64,000 bases of DNA from JAEUMG01 sp046349315 (GCA_046349315.1 JAXMCQ010000004.1:219833-283832), one strand, 5' to 3'; positions 1-9,505 are shown, counted from the stretch's first letter. Notes: generated from the sequence alone by a model not told the origin. Made by a program: numbers and translations.

Positions 1-73
1 GGTCAGTCGGCGAGAGCATCACGGGATGCTGTGCACCTGTCAACCGGAGGACGTTTGTCGGAACGAGGTGGGT

Positions 74-1510
74 ATGACTCATACTGATATTGATTTGGTG
101 TATTACTCGGCGCAACAGCTTGTGGGCCTGTTTGCGCGCCGCGCGATATCTCCTGTCGACGTCGTGAAAGCCCAGATCGCTCGCGCCGAAAAGTTCAATT
201 TCGAGCTTGTGGCCTTTGGCGACTGCTATTTCGATGCGGCGTTGCGTTTCGCTGCGGAGGCAGAAGCGCGTTGGCTCCGTGGAGAGGCCCGACCGCTCGA
301 GGGTATCACGCTCGCTGTCAAGGACGCACAGAATATTGCAGGTCAACGCACCACATATGGCTCGTTGGCATTCAAAGACAATGTCCCAGAGTTAACCGAT
401 CCGATGATCGAGCGCTTGCAGGGAGCGGGCGCGATCATACTCGCGCGAACGACGACCTCCGAATTGTGCCTGTCGGGTGTAAATCGGTCATCCATGTGGG
501 GATTAGGCCAAAACCCATGGAACACCGCGTGCAGTCCGGGCGGATCATCTGGCGGCTCCGCTGCCGCCTTGGCAGCCGGGTTCACTACTCTCGCGACAGG
601 GACTGATATGGGCGGATCGATCCGCGTGCCGGCATCAGCATGCGGACTTGTCGGGTTCAAGCCACCGCATGGGCGCAATCCCGATGCCTATCCCAATTCT
701 CTCGATATATTTTGTGTTTGCGGGCCGCTGGCGCGCAACGTTGCCGACGTCATTACGATGCAGAACAACACAGCCGGCAGTCATTGGCGGGATCCGCATT
801 CGCTGCCGAAACCGCCGGCAGTCTCTTCCGTGCCCGGCTCACTCAAAGGGTTGCGAGTTGCCTACTCTCTTGACCTCTCTTACCGCAAAGTCGATCCGGA
901 AGTCAGAAAGAACACGTTGGTGGCAATCGATCTGTTTAGGGCTCTCGGCTGTGAGGTCGATGAAGTCGATCTCGAATGGACCGCGGACATTGACCGGATT
1001 TGTGTTCACTGGTTCAACGCGATGTGGTCGGGCCGTACGCTGGTCAATCTTCTTGAACATAAGCCAGGTTTCCTGCCGGATTTTCTTACGGCCGCTGCGC
1101 GTGATGCGCAGGCGAGCACAGCGGGCGATCTCGCACTCGTGTACGGGATGATCGAGAGAATGAACCGCTCCTTCGGACGCGTAATGGCGGATTACGACCT
1201 TTTTCTTTGCCCGACGATGACTGTGCCGGCCGTGCGTGCCAATCAAGATTTTCTGCCAGGTGGGTTGACTATCGATGGCGCGGAGGTCGATCCCGAGTTC
1301 GGCTATTCCGTCACGCATCAATTCAACATGCTGGGGACGTGCCCAGTTGTGAGCGTGCCCAGCGGATTTTCAACTTTAGGTGCGCCAACGGGGCTGCAGA
1401 TTGCCGGTCGGCCGTACGACGATGCAACTGTCCTCGGTGCAGCACTTGCTTATGAAGCCGCCCGCGGTCCTTGGTATCTTACGCCGGAGACTCGGCCGCG
1501 CCTGTCATAG
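74..1510 (+). CDS. Amidase (amidase signature family)
   Basis: Amidase-signature hydrolase, 478 aa, predicted to hydrolyse an amide or a related C-N bond in the cytoplasm; the substrate cannot be read from sequence. The Ser-cisSer-Lys triad is visible as Lys83 (AVKDAQN), Ser158 in GGSSGGS and nucleophile Ser182 in GTDMGGSIR, numbered from the chosen start. I chose ATG 74, behind a purine-rich GAGGTGGGT, over the in-frame ATG at 26 because family homology begins there (MTHTDID). The length is normal for the family. The 3' end overlaps the convergent LysR gene by six bases. Its position beside a catabolic operon suggests a role in processing an amide-containing nutrient, but that is inference. 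Confidence 0.88.
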   Translation: MTHTDIDLVYYSAQQLVGLFARRAISPVDVVKAQIARAEKFNFELVAFGDCYFDAALRFAAEAEARWLRGEARPLEGITLAVKDAQNIAGQRTTYGSLAFKDNVPELTDPMIERLQGAGAIILARTTTSELCLSGVNRSSMWGLGQNPWNTACSPGGSSGGSAAALAAGFTTLATGTDMGGSIRVPASACGLVGFKPPHGRNPDAYPNSLDIFCVCGPLARNVADVITMQNNTAGSHWRDPHSLPKPPAVSSVPGSLKGLRVAYSLDLSYRKVDPEVRKNTLVAIDLFRALGCEVDEVDLEWTADIDRICVHWFNAMWSGRTLVNLLEHKPGFLPDFLTAAARDAQASTAGDLALVYGMIERMNRSFGRVMADYDLFLCPTMTVPAVRANQDFLPGGLTIDGAEVDPEFGYSVTHQFNMLGTCPVVSVPSGFSTLGAPTGLQIAGRPYDDATVLGAALAYEAARGPWYLTPETRPRLS

Positions 1511-2362
1511 AAACGCGCGTACCTCTGTTGCGAGTGCCTTGGCGGCATTGGCGAAGTCCCGCGTACGGTAATAGACCATGATGTCGGCCGGGGGCAGGCG
1601 CGGGAGATTGAGTTCATTGCCGACGGCACGCAGTCCTTCTCCGACTTCGGAGTCCCCCATTACCGTCAGCCCAAGCCCGGCGATAACTGTCGCGCGAATT
1701 CCCGTCATGGTTGTGCTAAGGCAGGACTGCATCCATTGCATCCGCGCCTCATCGAGAACCTGAATGGCCGAGCGGCGATACCAACACGGCTCCGGAAGTA
1801 GCACTAAGGGGAGGGGTTGGCGGAGGGCCAACGGCACCGCCGAAGAGGCAACCCAGGTCACCGTTTCCGACCATGCCATGACGCCTTGCGGGTAGTTCCG
1901 ATCGCCTGCAACAACGGCCAAATCGAGCCTGTTCTGCAAAAGATCGTTGACGAGTTGGTTGCTCAAACTGACCTGGATCTGTGGGTTTCCGCGCGGAATT
2001 GCGCGGTTGAATGCCCGCAAGATCTGCGGCAAACGCGTATGCCCGAGCTCTTCCAAAATGCCCAAGCGCACTCGGCTTTTCATTGCCGGTGCTGCCAGAC
2101 TCGCAACTGCATCGTCGTGGAGGGCAAGGATTTCATGCGCATAGCGCACGAGAGTCGCCCCGGCAGGGGTTAATCGCACCTCGCCGCTGCGTGAACGGTC
2201 GAAGAGAACGACCCCTGCGCGATCCTCAAGGCGCTTAATTTGCAGGCTTATTGCGGGCTGACTGCGTCCCAAAATCTCGGCAGCGCGCGAAAAACTCCCG
2301 GTCTGTTCAACGGAGAGAAAAGAGCGAAGCAGGTCGACATCTAGTGGTAGACGCTGGGCCAT
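1505..2362 (-). CDS. LysR-family transcriptional regulator
   Basis: Typical 285-aa LysR regulator. An N-terminal winged helix-turn-helix lies at about residues 8-65, with the recognition-helix segment RSQPAISLQIKRLE. A periplasmic-binding-protein-like effector domain fills about residues 90-285. It is divergent from the ABC-transporter/catabolic operon beginning at 2456, with about 90 bp between the starts, and convergent with the amidase gene. By family logic it probably controls the divergent operon in response to the imported substrate or an intermediate. Ligand and direction of control are unknown. Confidence 0.9.
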   Translation of the reverse strand: MAQRLPLDVDLLRSFLSVEQTGSFSRAAEILGRSQPAISLQIKRLEDRAGVVLFDRSRSGEVRLTPAGATLVRYAHEILALHDDAVASLAAPAMKSRVRLGILEELGHTRLPQILRAFNRAIPRGNPQIQVSLSNQLVNDLLQNRLDLAVVAGDRNYPQGVMAWSETVTWVASSAVPLALRQPLPLVLLPEPCWYRRSAIQVLDEARMQWMQSCLSTTMTGIRATVIAGLGLTVMGDSEVGEGLRAVGNELNLPRLPPADIMVYYRTRDFANAAKALATEVRAFL

Positions 2363-2400
2363 AAGTTATTTACATTCGAAATATCCAAGCCCCAACTTAT
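2361..2400. promoter_or_regulatory. Candidate LysR operator/divergent promoter region
   Basis: The LysR-permease intergenic region contains 7-bp inverted arms, ATAAGTT (2361-2367) and AACTTAT (2394-2400). AT-rich sequence between them includes ATTCGAAAT. The left arm runs into the LysR start codon, as is common for autoregulated LysR genes. Assignment as an operator is inference. Confidence 0.3.
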
Positions 2401-2455
2401 AAATTTGAGCATTTGTCGCATCCTCAGTAGCCTGCCTTGGGAAAGGGAGGAGGAG

Positions 2456-3313
2456 ATGAGGAAAAGCCGTTACGGCCTGGCCGTCGTCCTTCTGCCGCCG
2501 CTCCTCACCCTGATCGTCCTATTCGTGCTGCCGATCGTGTCGATGGCCGCCTACAGCTTTTGGTCCGTGGACAATGATTATCAGCTCGTGACGGAACCGA
2601 CGCTTGGCCAGTATCGCAAGGTCTTCACCTCGGGCATCTACTGGGACACACTCTTCAACTCGGCGGTCATGGCCTTTTTCACGACGCTGGTGTGCGCCGC
2701 GCTTGCCATTCCGCTCGCCTGGGCGATCGTTCGGAATTTCTCCATGCGCATGCGGATCCTGCTGATCGTGGGTCTGATCCTGCCCGGATGGATTAGCGTT
2801 CTAATCCGCACCTATTCGATGAACCTGGTGATTGGCGAGACAGGAATGCTCAACTGGGCATTGATCTCCGCCGGTATCATCGAGACACCACTCCGTATCC
2901 TCTTCACCAAGCCTGCGGTGGTTCTGGGGCTTGTCTACATCTATCTCCCCTACATGCTCGTGCCGATTTATGCAGCGGCTGAGCGCATCGATCCGATCAT
3001 TCTCGAGGCTGCGGAAAATCTTGGCGCGAGCCCGCTCAAGCGCTTTCAGCGCATCGTTCTGCCGCTGCTGATCCCAGGCATCATCGCCGGCTGCATAATC
3101 ACGTTTATCCCGGCGCTTGGTGAGTATCTCGTCCCCAACCTGCTTGGCGGCCTCGAGGGCATCATGTTCGGCAATCTCATTGTGACGGCATTCCAGAGCT
3201 TCGACTGGCCATTGGGCTCCGCGCTCTCCGTCATTCTGATCCTGAGCATCGCGCTGGTCCTGCTGCCGCTCCTCCGAGTCGCCAATCTCAACCGCGGTCT
3301 GGTGGGAGGGTAG
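2456..3313 (+). CDS. ABC transporter permease, spermidine/putrescine type (PotB-like)
   Basis: Inner-membrane permease of about 285 aa with six predicted hydrophobic segments. The EAA cytoplasmic loop motif that contacts the ATPase (EAAENLGAS) lies near residue 180. I chose ATG 2456 because it sits behind a strong GGGAGGAGG ribosome-binding site and begins MRKSRYG; the upstream in-frame ATG at 2405 adds a polar leader with no homology. It is the first gene of a transporter set ordered permease, permease, binding protein, ATPase. The family is named for polyamines, but many alphaproteobacterial members import other small solutes. The surrounding dehydrogenases and aldolases favour a sugar-acid-like substrate. 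Confidence 0.88.
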   Translation: MRKSRYGLAVVLLPPLLTLIVLFVLPIVSMAAYSFWSVDNDYQLVTEPTLGQYRKVFTSGIYWDTLFNSAVMAFFTTLVCAALAIPLAWAIVRNFSMRMRILLIVGLILPGWISVLIRTYSMNLVIGETGMLNWALISAGIIETPLRILFTKPAVVLGLVYIYLPYMLVPIYAAAERIDPIILEAAENLGASPLKRFQRIVLPLLIPGIIAGCIITFIPALGEYLVPNLLGGLEGIMFGNLIVTAFQSFDWPLGSALSVILILSIALVLLPLLRVANLNRGLVGG

Positions 3314-3315
3314 CC

Positions 3316-4113
3316 ATGGGTGAAAGGAATGCGACCTCCACCTTTCTCGTTGGTCTTGTGTATGCACTGGTCTATTTGCCTGTCGCGCTTGTCGTCGTCA
3401 CGAGCTTCAACGCCCAAACCATCGCTACTTTCCCCATTGAGGCTTACAGTCTCAGGTGGTTCCACGAGCTTTTTGCGAATACGCGCACCCTCGCCTCGCT
3501 GTGGGTCAGCATCAAACTCGGCGTGGCATCGAGCATCGTTGCGACCATACTTGGTCTTTGCGCCGCATTGGCAATCACGCGATACGAATTCCGGGGGCGT
3601 CATGCGTTCCTTGTACTCATGACATTTCCCATGGTCGCGCCAGGCATTGTCCTCGGAGTCAGCTTGCTGATCTTTGCGCGCCAGATCGGCCTCAAAACCG
3701 GTTTTGGCGCCCTGATGCTGGGTCATACTCTGCTGTCTTTGCCGTACTGCACGTTCATCATCATCTCCAGCCTCGCGCGCTTTGATCGAAATCTCGAAGA
3801 TGCTGCCCGCGGGTTGGGTGCAAGCGAGCTTGCCGTGCTACGCCGCATTACCCTGCCGGGTATCGCATCGGGAATCCTGGGCGCGCTACTCTTCGGGTTT
3901 ACGATTTCCATCGGAGAGTTCGTCGTCAGCTTCTTCCTGACATCCGCAGGGGTCACGACGCTTCCCATCCGCATCTACTCCATCGTGAAAGTCGGCATCA
4001 CGCCGGAGATCAATGCCGTGTCGACAATCATCCTGTTTGCCACTGCCGTGCTTACCGTGGCCGCGTTAAGACTTACGTGGACCCGCAATAAATCCATAGG
4101 GAGGATACCATGA
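3316..4113 (+). CDS. ABC transporter permease (PotC-like)
   Basis: Second inner-membrane permease of the importer, 265 aa, starting two bases after the first permease stops. Hydrophobic segments alternate with short loops. The EAA-type loop EDAARGLGAS precedes a conserved RRITLPG. With the neighbouring permease, the binding protein at 4110 and the ATPase at 5243 it should form a complete importer. The tight spacing implies translational coupling. The stop overlaps the next start as ATGA. Confidence 0.88.
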   Translation: MGERNATSTFLVGLVYALVYLPVALVVVTSFNAQTIATFPIEAYSLRWFHELFANTRTLASLWVSIKLGVASSIVATILGLCAALAITRYEFRGRHAFLVLMTFPMVAPGIVLGVSLLIFARQIGLKTGFGALMLGHTLLSLPYCTFIIISSLARFDRNLEDAARGLGASELAVLRRITLPGIASGILGALLFGFTISIGEFVVSFFLTSAGVTTLPIRIYSIVKVGITPEINAVSTIILFATAVLTVAALRLTWTRNKSIGRIP

Positions 4114-5177
4114 AAAGACGTTCGCTCTTACTTTCACTTTCGCTTCTCGGGCTGATGGCGTTGCCGCAAGCGCAAGTCAAAGCCGATGATCAGATCGGCG
4201 GCGAAATCAATATTCTGAGTTGGGGAAACTATATCGATTTCGCGTTGCCTGACTTCGAGAAGAAATATGGCGTCAAAGTCAATATCGACTATTACGCCGA
4301 CGAACAGGAAGCGATGAACAAAATTCGCGCGGCCGGTGTTGGCACGCATGACATTGTTTTCCTCGGCGCAGGGTTTGAGGATGTTGCGATCAAGCAAAAG
4401 CTGATCCAGCCGCTCGACGAAACTCAGATCCCGGCTCTCGCTGACGTGTTCCCGCAAGTGAAAAAAGTAAAAGACGACGGGAAGCTCTATTGTGGCACTT
4501 ATTCGTTCGGCCTGAACAGCCTGATCGCCTACGACCCCGCAAAGACGGGCGGCAAGATCACCTCGTGGAAGGACGTTTACTCCGGCAAATACAAGGATCG
4601 CATCGGCAAGATCGATAAGTCTAGCGAGCAGGTGTGGCGCACTGCCTTGAGCCTTGGTTACAAATTCGGTCCCTTGACCGATGAGCAATGGAAGGCTGTC
4701 GAGGCGAAGCTGCTTGAGAATATGCAGCAAGTGCGGACGGTCTACGCCCACAATGATCAGATGGCGCAATTGCTTGGCAGTGGCGAAATCTGGATTGGCG
4801 ATTCTGACGACGGCAGTTTTCGACAGGCCAAGGCTAAGGGGTTGCCGATAGAGTTAGCATACCCTGAGGAAGGGATGACGGCCTGGTATGACGGGCCATG
4901 CATCGTCTCCGAAGCGCCGCATGAGAAGGCGGCCTATGCCTTCATCAATCACATGCTGAGCCCTGAAGTCCAGGCGCGGTTGCCGAAGGAGCTTGGTTAT
5001 GCGCCGGCCAACAGCAAGGCTATTCCGATGCTGGACGAACAGACCAAGAAGGACATGGATATCGACGCTCTCGTGGCCAATCTCAACAAGATCCAGTTTC
5101 AGTACAATCTTGGCGCGGATTTCGAGAAACGCGGTATCGAATTGTGGGAGAAGGCGAAGACGACCAAGGTTCAATAA
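4110..5177 (+). CDS. ABC transporter substrate-binding protein (PotD/PotF-like)
   Basis: Periplasmic solute-binding protein of 355 aa. A Sec signal peptide is visible (MKRRSLLLSLSLLGLMALPQ, with a likely cleavage after VKA). The mature start, INILSWGNYIDF, is the typical opening of polyamine-type binding proteins. It overlaps the upstream permease by four bases. A perfect stem-loop follows the stop, at 5193-5223, before the ATPase gene. This fits the usual need for more binding protein than membrane or ATPase subunits. The ligand is unknown; the catabolic genes downstream argue against a simple polyamine role. Confidence 0.88.
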   Translation: MKRRSLLLSLSLLGLMALPQAQVKADDQIGGEINILSWGNYIDFALPDFEKKYGVKVNIDYYADEQEAMNKIRAAGVGTHDIVFLGAGFEDVAIKQKLIQPLDETQIPALADVFPQVKKVKDDGKLYCGTYSFGLNSLIAYDPAKTGGKITSWKDVYSGKYKDRIGKIDKSSEQVWRTALSLGYKFGPLTDEQWKAVEAKLLENMQQVRTVYAHNDQMAQLLGSGEIWIGDSDDGSFRQAKAKGLPIELAYPEEGMTAWYDGPCIVSEAPHEKAAYAFINHMLSPEVQARLPKELGYAPANSKAIPMLDEQTKKDMDIDALVANLNKIQFQYNLGADFEKRGIELWEKAKTTKVQ

Positions 5178-5192
5178 CATCAAGCCAGGTCA

Positions 5193-5223
5193 CCTACCGG
5201 CACCGTAGCTCGGTGCCGGTAGG
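5193..5223 (+). promoter_or_regulatory. Intercistronic stem-loop after the binding-protein gene
   Basis: A perfect 13-bp inverted repeat, CCTACCGGCACCG and CGGTGCCGGTAGG, flanks a 5-base loop, with no T-run after it. It lies 15 bases after the binding-protein stop and 20 bases before the ATPase start. Such hairpins in ABC operons commonly stabilise the upstream message and reduce downstream expression. The function here is inferred. Confidence 0.7.
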
Positions 5224-5242
5224 ATTATACCAGATCGACACG

Positions 5243-6271
5243 ATGAGCCTCGCACTCAAGCAACTAAGCAAAAGCTTCGGCCCCTTTGTCGCGGTCGACG
5301 ATGTTAATATCACGCTCGCTGAAGGCCAGGTCCTCAGCCTTCTCGGGCCGTCCGGATGCGGCAAGACGACGACGCTGCGAATGATCGCCGGCTTTGAGGA
5401 ACCGACTTCCGGGCACATTACAGTGAAGGGCCGAGATATTACGCGGATCGCCGCACGCCATCGCGGGATCGGCATGGTGTTCCAATCCTATGCGCTCTTC
5501 CCGCATCTGAGTGTCGCGGAGAATGTCAGTTTTGGACTTGAGATGCGCGGACTTGGCAGAGCCGAACGGGATAGGCGTTTAGCTAAGGCGCTGTCTGTCG
5601 TGCGCATGGAAGGTTTTGCAGACCGCAAGCCACGCCAGCTTTCGGGCGGCCAGCAGCAGCGGGTTGCCCTCGCGCGCGCTTTAGTCATCGAGCCCAATCT
5701 CTTGTTGCTTGACGAGCCGCTTTCCGCGCTCGATCTCAAACTTCGGGAAGAAATGCGCGACGAGATCCATCGGATCGTTCGCGAACTCGGCATCACCACG
5801 GTTTTCGTCACGCATGACCAGGGCGAGGCACTTGTCCTATCCGATGTCGTTGCGGTGATGAATGCGGGTCGTGTTGAGCAATTGGCCTCGCCGCGATCGA
5901 TTTACAAGGAACCACGCACGAGCTTTGTCGCGCGCTTCATCGGGAACGCCAATGTCCTGACGGGTCAAAGAGACAGTTCAAAAGGGCGATTTCAAACGTC
6001 GATTGGCGTCGATCTGCCGCTCGCGGCAGGATGTAACAGTGATTACCAAAGCGTCGCGCTTAGACCCGAGGAAATCGACCTTACCGAGCCGGGCGGCGCC
6101 ACTGACGCGACCATTGCGCGTGCGCGGTTCCTCGGAGATGTCGTCGAGTACACGGTGACGCTGGGCGGTGGCAGCCTGACGGTGCGAACAGCATCCGACC
6201 GTTTTCATTCCGAAGGCTCGACCGTGGGCCTTAGTTTCGCGCGCTCCACACCGGTCTTTTTAAGTGAGTAA
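5243..6271 (+). CDS. ABC transporter ATP-binding protein (PotA-like)
   Basis: Cytoplasmic ATPase subunit, 342 aa, energising the importer encoded just upstream. Walker A (GPSGCGKTT), Q-loop (FQSYALFPH), ABC signature (LSGGQQQR), Walker B (LLLLDEPLSALD) and switch histidine (VTHDQGEA) are all present and in order. A TOBE-like C-terminal domain follows. I chose ATG 5243 (MSLALKQLSKSFG) because the family begins there; the open frame extends upstream through the intercistronic hairpin, which is unlikely to be coding. Length is normal. Confidence 0.92.
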   Translation: MSLALKQLSKSFGPFVAVDDVNITLAEGQVLSLLGPSGCGKTTTLRMIAGFEEPTSGHITVKGRDITRIAARHRGIGMVFQSYALFPHLSVAENVSFGLEMRGLGRAERDRRLAKALSVVRMEGFADRKPRQLSGGQQQRVALARALVIEPNLLLLDEPLSALDLKLREEMRDEIHRIVRELGITTVFVTHDQGEALVLSDVVAVMNAGRVEQLASPRSIYKEPRTSFVARFIGNANVLTGQRDSSKGRFQTSIGVDLPLAAGCNSDYQSVALRPEEIDLTEPGGATDATIARARFLGDVVEYTVTLGGGSLTVRTASDRFHSEGSTVGLSFARSTPVFLSE

Positions 6272-6274
6272 GCA

Positions 6275-7129
6275 ATGAACCTTGTTTCGCCTCCGCAAAC
6301 GCAGTTCGACGACCCGAAGATGGCCGATGGTGCGCGTTCACCGTTTGAGGCATTCCGACCTGATTTGTTCACGGGGAAGACTGCGTTAGTCACAGGGGCT
6401 GCGCGCGGGATCGGCCGGGGCATAGCCGAGGGTTTTGCCACTCTCGGAGCTACCGTCGTCCTGCAGGACATTTTGCCCGCAGAACTGGATGAAGCCGCGA
6501 GCGCTCTCCGATCTCAGGGTGTCCAGGCCCATAGTGTTTTGGGCGATCTGGCAAGGCACGGTGTCGCCGGCGAAGTGTTTTCGCAGGCGCTCTCAGCGGC
6601 GGGACGTGTAGATTTCCTGGTCAACAACGCCGGTCGGTCCTGGGGAGTGGACACAGGCGACATCGATGAAGACCGCTGCGATGAGCTTATTGCCCTCAAC
6701 TTCAAGGCGGTCATGATGCTGTCGCGTGATTACGTTCGGCATGCGCGCGCGCGTGGCGGCGGCGGATCGATCGTTCAGATATCGTCTACAGCCGGCGTGA
6801 TGGGATTTCAGAATAGGGCTGTCTATAGTGGAACGAAATTCGGTGTGGTCGGGCTCGGCAAGGTTCTGGCGCTCGATCACGCCCGCGAAGGGATTAGGGT
6901 CAATACCGTTCTTCCGCATGTCGTCGAGACCGACATGTTTCGTACCGTTGCGAAGCCTCATGAAATAGCGCTTTGGAGTTCGGGCATTCCCATGGGTCGC
7001 TTTGCCGCTGTTCAAGAGGTGGCTGCGCTGGTGATGTTTCTATGCTCGCCTGCCGCCAGCTATCTGACAGGAGGTGTCTACCCGGTTGATGGCGGGTTCA
7101 TGGCTGGAAGCTTTGGTGACGGCGCATGA
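6275..7129 (+). CDS. Short-chain dehydrogenase/reductase
   Basis: NAD(P)-dependent oxidoreductase of the classical SDR family, 284 aa. The Rossmann glycine motif TGAARGIG lies at residues 40-47, NNAG at 117-120, and the catalytic pair at Tyr184 and Lys188 (YSGTK), with Ser near 171. About 30 extra residues precede the Rossmann fold. It starts three bases after the transporter ATPase stop, so it belongs to the same operon. It probably oxidises a hydroxyl of the imported substrate or of an intermediate. Confidence 0.88.
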   Translation: MNLVSPPQTQFDDPKMADGARSPFEAFRPDLFTGKTALVTGAARGIGRGIAEGFATLGATVVLQDILPAELDEAASALRSQGVQAHSVLGDLARHGVAGEVFSQALSAAGRVDFLVNNAGRSWGVDTGDIDEDRCDELIALNFKAVMMLSRDYVRHARARGGGGSIVQISSTAGVMGFQNRAVYSGTKFGVVGLGKVLALDHAREGIRVNTVLPHVVETDMFRTVAKPHEIALWSSGIPMGRFAAVQEVAALVMFLCSPAASYLTGGVYPVDGGFMAGSFGDGA

Positions 7130-7875
7130 CCGTCATCCATATGAGCGGGGCTCATCCGGAAATCGCCTTCTGGTTGATGTCTCCGAATGACGAGGCCTGC
7201 GAGATTGCAGCCCTCCTTGGTTACGGCACCGTTATTATCGACATGGAGCACGGCGCCTTCGACATGGCGAGTGCGTCGCGAAGCATCACGGTCGGCCGAG
7301 CGTTGGCGCTTCGCGTATATACACGCGTCGACAGTGCGGAACGCGTTCCAATTCAGCATGCACTCGATTTCGGAAGCGATGGGGTTATTCTTCCGCAGAT
7401 CGCCGACCTTGAGCACGCCGTACGCGCGACACGCTATGCCAAATATCCACCAATCGGTACACGCGGATTCGGTGGTGGCCGAACAGTGCGATATCTGCCT
7501 GCACCTGATCATTTTGTGGCCGAAGAGAATGAGCGCGTTAAGTGCTGGGTTATGATCGAGACGACCGGCGCGCTTGATGACGTCGAAAAGATTTCGAACC
7601 TTCCGAGCGTCGACGGGCTTTTCATCGGACCGAATGACCTTTCGTTGGCGCGTGGGCGTGGGGAATTTCGTGCCGATGGTGCAGACCACGCCGATATCTC
7701 CCGGATCGCTGTCGCAGCGCGTGCAGCAGGGAAACCCTGGGCGATGCCTGTAGCTTCATTGGGCGATCGCGAATTCGCCACTGAGCTTGGTGCAGCTTTC
7801 ATGGCCATTGGCGACGATCTGACGGCGCTGCGTGACGGGTTCGAGGTGGCGCTTCATCGCATGGGTCTACCGTGA
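7126..7875 (+). CDS. HpcH/HpaI-family aldolase
   Basis: Class II metal-dependent pyruvate aldolase-like protein, 249 aa, overlapping the SDR stop as ATGA. Family signatures are IDMEHG near residue 40, a GSDGVILPQI strand, the metal-ligand glutamate in MIET and VDGLFIGPNDLSLARG near residue 170. Members cleave 2-keto-3-deoxy sugar acids or 4-hydroxy-2-oxo acids to pyruvate (or a hydroxypyruvate-type product) plus an aldehyde. A second, diverged copy lies at 12259-13002. Substrate specificity cannot be assigned. Confidence 0.87.
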   Translation: MTVIHMSGAHPEIAFWLMSPNDEACEIAALLGYGTVIIDMEHGAFDMASASRSITVGRALALRVYTRVDSAERVPIQHALDFGSDGVILPQIADLEHAVRATRYAKYPPIGTRGFGGGRTVRYLPAPDHFVAEENERVKCWVMIETTGALDDVEKISNLPSVDGLFIGPNDLSLARGRGEFRADGADHADISRIAVAARAAGKPWAMPVASLGDREFATELGAAFMAIGDDLTALRDGFEVALHRMGLP

Positions 7876-7879
7876 TCTC

Positions 7880-9505
7880 ATGGAGGAGTTCGACTACATT
7901 ATCGTCGGTGCAGGGTCGGCCGGATGTGTCCTTGCAAACCGCTTAAGCGCTGATCCGCGCACGCGTGTGCTTCTGCTAGAGGCGGGCGGCAGCGACCGCT
8001 CTCTCACCATCAAAATGCCGGCTGCAACCGACCTCTATGGCATCGGCAACCCACGCTATGATTGGCGCTACATGACCGAGCCCGATCCAACGCGCAATGG
8101 CAGGCGCGATCTGTGGCCGCGCGGGAAAGTTTTGGGCGGCAGCAGCTCGATCAATGCCATGGTCTATATGCGAGGGCAGCCCAGCGACTATGATAGTTGG
8201 GCACGGCTCGGCAATTCCGGCTGGAGCTATCGCGACGTCCTTCCGTTTTTTCGGATGTGCGAGACCAATGAGAATGGCGGCGACAAATTTCGCGGCGACA
8301 AGGGGCCCTTGCAGGTCGGCAATCTGCGAGTCTCGCACGAATCTTCAGATTTGTTCATCGCGGCAGCAGAGGCGATGGGTATTCCGCGGAACGACGATTT
8401 CGCCGGTTCGCGGCTGGAAGGGGTAGGCCCCATCCAGGCGACTCAACGGCGTGGCTGGCGGCACAGCGCGGCGGATGCTTATCTCCGGCCGGCAATGAGG
8501 CGATCAAATCTAGCTGTCCGCACGGGAGTTTTGGCGAGTTCTATTCTTTTCGAGAATCGCACAGCTACGGGTGTGCGATACGAATATTCGAACGGACAGG
8601 CAAAAGTGGCTCGAGCCCGCGCAGAAGTCATCCTGAGTGCCGGCGCCGTCGCTTCGCCACAGCTCCTTCTTCTTTCGGGCGTCGGGCCCGGTTCGCAACT
8701 CAGCGCGATGGGCATTGATTGCGTGGCGGATGTTCCGGGTGTCGGTGAGAATCTTCGCGATCATGTCGGCGCCTATCTCAACTATCGCATCGACATTCCG
8801 ACCTATAACTCCGAACAAACGCTATTGCGAAAGGCACTCCACGGTGCGAACTGGCTTTTCCGTGGCCGCGGGCCGGGCACAACACCCGGTGCCCTTTCCA
8901 TGGCCTTTGTGCGATCCGGACCAGATGTCGAGGATCCGGATCTGCAGCTTCATTTCACGCCTATCGGTTACAAACTCACGCCGGACGAACTCATCGTCCT
9001 CGACGAACCTGTCGTCACCGCGATACCGAACGTTAACCGCCCGAAGAGCCGCGGACGCCTTTGTCTGGCTGGGCCGGATCATCGCCTGCCGCCGCGCATT
9101 TTCCCGCGTCTGCTCGATCACGAGGATGACCTTATTGTGCTGCGGAGAGGCGGCAGGATCATCCGGGACATATTCGCTACTCAACCGCTCGCCGTTCACA
9201 TTCAGGGCGAATTGGCGCCAGGTCCAGAAATTCAATCCGATTCGGAGTGGGAAGATTATTTGAGGCGCGACAGCATCACGATCTTCCATCCGTGCGGCAC
9301 CTGCAAAATGGGAGTCGATGCGATGGCGGTTGTCGATCCCGAGCTTCGTTTGCGTGGAGTGTCACGATTGCGTGTTATCGATGCATCGATCATGCCGCAT
9401 CTGGTTAGCGGCAATATCAATGCGCCGACGATCATGATCGGCGAAAAAGGCGCGGAGCTTGTACTGAGGGGGGCAGAAAATGTCACAGCAGTTTCCAACC
9501 TATGA
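7880..9505 (+). CDS. GMC-family FAD-dependent oxidoreductase (choline/alcohol dehydrogenase-like)
   Basis: Flavoprotein of 541 aa in the glucose-methanol-choline family. The N-terminal FAD-binding motif is DYIIVGAGSAGCVLA with an E-A-G-G ribose loop. GMC signature sequences occur near GGSSSINAMVYMRG. The C-terminal active-site blocks HPCGTCKMG and SGNINAPTIMIGEKG are intact. I chose ATG 7880 because MEEFDYII abuts the FAD motif; a GGAG lies just inside the gene. It follows the aldolase gene by four bases and overlaps the next SDR gene by 26 bases. It likely oxidises a primary or secondary alcohol of the pathway substrate. Confidence 0.9.
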   Translation: MEEFDYIIVGAGSAGCVLANRLSADPRTRVLLLEAGGSDRSLTIKMPAATDLYGIGNPRYDWRYMTEPDPTRNGRRDLWPRGKVLGGSSSINAMVYMRGQPSDYDSWARLGNSGWSYRDVLPFFRMCETNENGGDKFRGDKGPLQVGNLRVSHESSDLFIAAAEAMGIPRNDDFAGSRLEGVGPIQATQRRGWRHSAADAYLRPAMRRSNLAVRTGVLASSILFENRTATGVRYEYSNGQAKVARARAEVILSAGAVASPQLLLLSGVGPGSQLSAMGIDCVADVPGVGENLRDHVGAYLNYRIDIPTYNSEQTLLRKALHGANWLFRGRGPGTTPGALSMAFVRSGPDVEDPDLQLHFTPIGYKLTPDELIVLDEPVVTAIPNVNRPKSRGRLCLAGPDHRLPPRIFPRLLDHEDDLIVLRRGGRIIRDIFATQPLAVHIQGELAPGPEIQSDSEWEDYLRRDSITIFHPCGTCKMGVDAMAVVDPELRLRGVSRLRVIDASIMPHLVSGNINAPTIMIGEKGAELVLRGAENVTAVSNL

